Shown here piece by piece: positions 60,185 through 64,000 of a stretch of DNA of 64,000 nucleotides. The notes below the pieces were generated by a model. It did no database searches, was not told where the DNA came from, and saw only the letters and a list, made by a program, of their open reading frames with translations. Source of the stretch: Meandrina meandrites (Eukaryota > Cnidaria > Anthozoa > Scleractinia > Meandrinidae). The stretch spans positions 17,553,484-17,617,483 of the forward strand of contig OY855913.1 of assembly GCA_963693305.1 (NCBI GenBank), given 5' to 3'. A program made the position numbers and the translations under genes. Positions within the stretch are counted from its first letter, which is position 1. Each line of letters begins with the position of its first letter.

Positions 60185-60553
60185 TTATTTGTTTTCTTGT
60201 TGTAGCTGATCACTTCTGCCATTTTCTTCTAGTTTCTGCTGCAACTGGGTTTTTAAATTTTCACTAAACTGGACAGCTTCTTTCTGCAGTTCATCAATTT
60301 CCTTTTGAAGATCTTCATTAGTTTTAATCAATTGAGCAATTTGAAGGGTAAGTTTCATTAAACCTGCTTGACGTAGAACAGTAGCAGTGCGACTGAAACG
60401 ATCCACATGTTTATAATCCTTGTTCACCGTTCCTTTCCCATGATGGCGTCTACTGCCGTGGCGGTTGTGGTTGCGGTTGTGGTGGTGGTGGTGGTGGAAC
60501 GTGTAGTTGCTGTTTCCCTTGATCGTTGAATCGCTGGATGTTGAAGGAGGCAT
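60185..60553 (-). CDS. CIPC-like coiled-coil protein C (His-rich)
   Basis: From the first in-frame ATG (60553) the protein has 122 residues. The same frame is open further upstream to about 60670 without another ATG, so a 5' exon may add residues. The N-terminal part has six consecutive His (20-25) in a His/Asn/Arg-rich stretch to 38. The family module starts at 51: DRFSRTATVLRQAGLMKLTL, then a coiled coil (about 70-112) with LQKEIDELQKEA. It differs from the others by M for the second L of GLL. Paired CACGTG boxes are 2.2 kb upstream, next to a good splice donor, which fits a promoter plus long first intron. Function is inferred from the family. Confidence 0.72.
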   Translation of the reverse strand: MPPSTSSDSTIKGNSNYTFHHHHHHNRNHNRHGSRRHHGKGTVNKDYKHVDRFSRTATVLRQAGLMKLTLQIAQLIKTNEDLQKEIDELQKEAVQFSENLKTQLQQKLEENGRSDQLQQENK

Positions 60554-60670
60554 GCTATACAGTGGGCTTCTTTGGTGGCTTTGTGAGTCAGCGTGTGAAC
60601 ATGCGCTGGTTGTTACAATACAAGATGCCCTATGAATACCAGGTGTAGGTCGTGCAACAATCACATCACC
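60554..60670 (-). CDS. Possible 5' extension of the gene C coding exon
   Basis: The frame continues upstream of 60553 as HADSQSHQRSPLYS and earlier residues. Two AG sites could be acceptors: CATAG-GGCATC (about 60632) and AACAAAG-GGTGAT (about 60671). The first fits the phase of a candidate coding exon with ATG at 62750 (MRAEKHLFAN...). Not proven. Confidence 0.35.
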
Positions 60671-61412
60671 CTTTGTTAAATAGAAAAGGTAGTTCAGATT
60701 GTGATGTTTTGATACCTTTATTTTTTTTGATAGAGTGTATGAACATTAGCCTCTGAGGCCCCGCATGATTGGGCAATCACTCTTTTTACCATCAACATGT
60801 TGTCATAAGAACTTTTACATATGGTACAGTACAGTACGGCATCGCAAGGTTCTGTACTGTATTGTAGAGACCTAGCATGTGACCAACTTCTCTCTGTGGG
60901 GGGGGGGGGGGGGGGGGGGACAAAGACTCCCATTTGAAAGTGACAGAAAACTGCATTTAACAGAGCAACAGCCCAGTCATTTGTTTTCTTTTCCAAAAAG
61001 GTGCCCATTTCATGCCCTCCCCTGTGGACATGTGAAAAATAACCCAACACACACACATTTTAACCAGTCAGTCAATATGTTAAAGGACATCACAGTGGCC
61101 TCTTTGATTTTAAACAAACAAATCCACCAGTACACTTTCTCTTATGCTAAACCTGGGTTTGATATAGGGCCATCCCTTAAGGAAACCCCACATCAGTTGA
61201 CAACACAATGTGTCGGGAATTGACAAAAGAAAAATAAACAATTATTGTAGCGCCCAAGCACCATGTTGAAACTGGCCCGCTTGGATTTGTTTCACTCCGT
61301 CCAACACAGCGATAATATTGTATCCTGATTTCTCGAGCTCCTGATTAGGGGGTTGGGGGTTGGTTTTAATTGGCATGGAAGAAAAAAATGCCTGCTAGGT
61401 CTTGAAACTAAC
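60671..61412. other. Presumed gene C intron, left part
   Basis: It holds a 22-nt G tract (60898-60919) and short frames; no repeat was recognised. Confidence 0.4.
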
Positions 61413-61585
61413 CTGGAATTGACTTCTATTATCTTCAAAATCCTCTGCCATATAGAGTCACTCTCGCAATCAGCAGCCCTGCAAGGCCTTGGAACCTGTA
61501 AAATTCGGTAGAACACTCTTAGATCGCTTTTATCTGGAGGCACAACGAATTTCAATTCCGCTAATCTTGTTGAAAAGCTGTTCAT
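61413..61585 (-). CDS. Weak exon candidate, unknown protein
   Basis: The frame MNSFSTRLAELKFVVPPDKS continues to a good donor (AATTCCAG-GTTAGT at 61413). The frame is also open above the ATG. No family was recognised and no matching downstream exon was found, so it may be chance. Confidence 0.2.
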
Positions 61586-61689
61586 ACAAGCCGTTTCGAT
61601 ATTTTTCAGTTCAAAGCTAGAAGCAATCGTAGAAAAACCCGTTCTCCAAGCAAGACGGAAAATTGATGTCAAAATTTTCAAAACAGCTT

Positions 61690-62650
61690 TAGTAGCGCGT
61701 TACGTAATCAAGGTAAATATCATGGCCTGCGGCACACGACGCCTATCGCAGAAACGTGATTAATTAGCGCGACAAACGTGAGCGCAAATCACTCGCTCGT
61801 GATTATTTGTTCGTATTTTCTCGCAGATTCGAACCATTTGCAATCGAATTTGTCGTATTTTCATGCAGATTCGAACAGTTTTCGGCAACTTCACTCCTAA
61901 CACGACCTAAAAGAGGTCTGAAGAGTTATATTTTATGAGATTTTTTACATCACGTGCTGAACTGATCATGATTCTAATGGCGCACGAGACATGAAAACAA
62001 AACGTGAGCCCGGGAATGTGACTGTTCGTGGACAGTGACTGTACATTTTATACGCGATCTTTTTGGAATATTTTTTTTACATATATTTGAGGGAACTACT
62101 AACAGAACCAAGTTCTTTTTCGTTCCTTATATTTAACAAAGTGTAGAATGCAAACCCCATGCAATTCAAACTAGTACATGTAATGTAAATTTTGGAATAA
62201 ATACAAATGATAACTGTTCCAGGAGTTTACTGTATTTTGGAACGGATGGAAGTCTCGATAGAAAAAGAACTTTTGCTAGAGTTAAACAACTGCAGTTTCT
62301 GTTAATACTTCTAAGATTTTTAACAGTGTTTATCCCGCGTAGACTTGCTTCACATCCAATAAAATAATTCCTTATAATTTCTCGCCCCCGCAACCGTTTC
62401 TCGCAAAATGTTTTCAAATCATTTTCTATTTAAGATTTCGCCAATGTGCACGAGAGCGTAAAAATTCCCGAAATTCAAGTGATCTGTTACTAGCGATCAA
62501 AGAACTGAAGTGGATTAAGTAGTCCATTTCGCATTACCGAATGGATTCAAACCTTTGTCGCTTCTTCTAATACTGTTTATCGATCACCTTGAAATATCGC
62601 AATTTGCACACAATGTTACGTCGTCAAAATTCCTTTTAACTATTTGCCTC
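61690..62650. other. No gene recognised
   Basis: AT-rich, with one isolated CACGTG (about 61953). Nothing else is supported. Confidence 0.45.
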
Positions 62651-62667
62651 GTTTTACTTAAGCTTAC

Positions 62668-62750
62668 CTCAGTATAAACAACGAGCTCAAAGAACGATTG
62701 AAGCGGGTTGACGGCGACTTGTTCGCGAACAAATGTTTTTCTGCTCGCAT
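62668..62750 (-). promoter_or_regulatory. Candidate first exon and donor for gene C
   Basis: Strong splice donor ACTGAG-GTAAGC on the minus strand with the exon ending at 62668, 108 bp below the nearer E-box. An ATG lies at 62750-62748. It may be coding or only 5' UTR. Confidence 0.35.
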
Positions 62751-62775
62751 AAGTCTGGTCATTTATTTCGCCCAG

Positions 62776-62812
62776 CACGTGAAAAGACCGGCTCGTGTGA
62801 GAGCTGCACGTG
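62776..62812 (-). promoter_or_regulatory. Paired CACGTG E-boxes upstream of gene C
   Basis: CACGTG at 62776-62781 and 62807-62812, starts 31 bp apart, the same geometry as at genes A and B. The assignment to gene C depends on the candidate first exon at 62668-62750. Confidence 0.6.
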
Positions 62813-62829
62813 CGATACAAATTTTGGCG

Positions 62830-63310
62830 CTAAGGGAGAGGGGGGCGGGGAGGGGGTGTGGATGATAAATCCTGAAAAAATTGTTCACATAATCAAAGGC
62901 CCTTTGGGCTGTCTCGTGTCTCTTTTCAATATTTTTGTGTAATTTGTGATTTCAGTGATAAAACGTTAAACCACAAGGTATAGCGTCGTTTTGGTGCTAA
63001 GTTTGTTTTTGTTCTATAATTTTATAAAATGACTGTTCTTTTATAATTCTTTTTGATGTATTGATGTCTTGTTTCTTTTGTTTTTGTAAAGTTCTCAGGC
63101 TCATAGGCTAGTTTCTACCAGGTAGTTTTGTTTCGTCTTAAACTCAACCTGACAGTTGCAATTCGCTAAGGGTGCAGAGGATTACAAAGAAGGGGCATTC
63201 CAAATTAGGAAAAAATAGCTGCCCCCTTTCTTTGTCCGTGGTATATGCTAAAGTGTAAGATCAATGTAAGATATTGACTTTGATCAGTAGTAGAGAGTAT
63301 TCTGGTCTCG
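62830..63310. other. Intergenic, no gene recognised
   Basis: GGAGGGGGTGTGGATGATAA then ATCCTGAAAAAATTGTT at about 62850-62885 resembles 13130-13165 (GGAGGAGATGAAAAATCCTG, AAAAAAATTGTT), a possible short shared repeat. Confidence 0.45.
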
Positions 63311-63319
63311 AATTGTCAC

Positions 63320-63560
63320 TATTTGTTATCGTCGCTATTTAGGACTATTCGTCACTATTTGCAACTATTCGTTAGTATTTGGAACTATAGTATTTGTCAC
63401 TTTTCGTTACTATTCGCCACTATTCAACTACTATTCGCTACTAGTTGTCATCATTCACGACTTACGACTCGTATCAGGTCGTGTATATTGGTCATGGATG
63501 ACTTATCACATACTATTCGTGACTATTCGGGAGTATTCGTACTATTCGCGACTATGTGCT
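63320..63560 (+). repeat. Decayed short satellite (ACTATTCG-like)
   Basis: ACTATTCG, ACTATTTG, ACTATTCGCC and similar words recur every 9-11 bp over about 240 bp, with a less ordered stretch in the middle. Confidence 0.8.
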
Positions 63561-63831
63561 ATTCGATTTTTCCAGACATCTATTTACAGTCCGGGATCGT
63601 TATCAGATTTGATAACCTCGACCAACCTCGACCAAAACAAGCCATTAGCCAATTGCTGGACAGCTATATATAGGCAAGAGTTTTTGAACTTAAATGACCC
63701 CGTGATGGGAAGGAAACAAAAAGTATGGTGATCAAACTGATGATTCTTTGCTTTTTGTTTGAAGACGATAAAGTATAAAAGCAATGAAGTTCATTGCTAT
63801 GAAATCGATTGTTTTTCGATAAGAAGTTCAC

Positions 63832-63975
63832 GGGAGTGACTGGCATCTCATAGTTTTCCACTCCACTCTCTTTCTCTTTGTCCTCCCCTGGCTGGTGGTC
63901 CTCCTCTTCAGGAGTGGAGTCATATTCCGATTGTTGATCACACGAGACTGTTTTGGTTTGGTTTAATCGGTGCAT
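63832..63975 (-). CDS. Weak exon candidate, acidic N-terminus
   Basis: The ATG at 63975 begins MHRLNQTKTVSCDQQSEYDS, followed by an acidic run (PEEEDHQPGEDKEKE) up to a weak donor (GTCACTCCC-GTGAAC). An acceptor-like CTACAG ends near 63995. It could be an exon of a gene lying partly beyond the window; no family was recognised. Confidence 0.22.
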
Positions 63976-64000
63976 TTTTAAAAGACTGCGCACTCTGTAG

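Overview
The window looks like nuclear DNA of an animal with compact introns and very many short foldback repeats, most likely an anthozoan cnidarian such as a stony coral. That assignment is inference from gene content, AT-rich base composition and repeat style. Bacterial features such as operons and ribosome binding sites are absent. Coding sequence is sparse; most of the window is introns and non-autonomous mobile elements.

Left third (1-20 kb): one complete gene on the minus strand, mitochondrial proline dehydrogenase (PRODH1). It has 11 exons, all with AG/GT borders and matching phases, running from an ATG at 19672 to a stop at 5042 and giving 612 residues. Its introns hold TTAA-flanked (piggyBac-type) foldbacks, tRNA-derived SINEs, a LINE fragment, and a 2.1 kb element rich in GTGATCAC-like motifs next to its own internally deleted derivative.

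Middle (20-49 kb): repeat-rich DNA with a SINE that kept a 14-bp target duplication, several foldbacks, a 200-N assembly gap (30605-30804) and a giant inverted repeat. Its two 5.5 kb arms (30805-36345 and 36371-41892) face each other across 25 bp. The arms differ by scattered substitutions and indels and carry tandem hairpin units. To the right lies a 40-bp minisatellite and more foldbacks.

Members of one small gene family are spread from 25.7 to 60.7 kb: three duplicated units on the plus strand (one dead at 25.7 kb; intact at 29.5 and 50.5 kb) and three more diverged members on the minus strand (53.9-54.3, 55.2-55.7 and 60.2-60.6 kb). All end in the same module, an R-(Y/F)-x-(R/K)-T-x-x-V-L-x-x-x-G-L-(L/M) motif followed by a coiled coil. 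It resembles the C-terminal region of CIPC, the CLOCK-interacting pacemaker. Upstream of each of the three minus-strand members is a pair of perfect CACGTG E-boxes whose starts are exactly 31 bp apart. CACGTG is the CLOCK:BMAL/CYCLE target, so the cluster is a candidate expanded set of clock-output or feedback genes. This is the most interesting signal in the window.

The right end (61-64 kb) has only weak exon candidates and a decayed short satellite.
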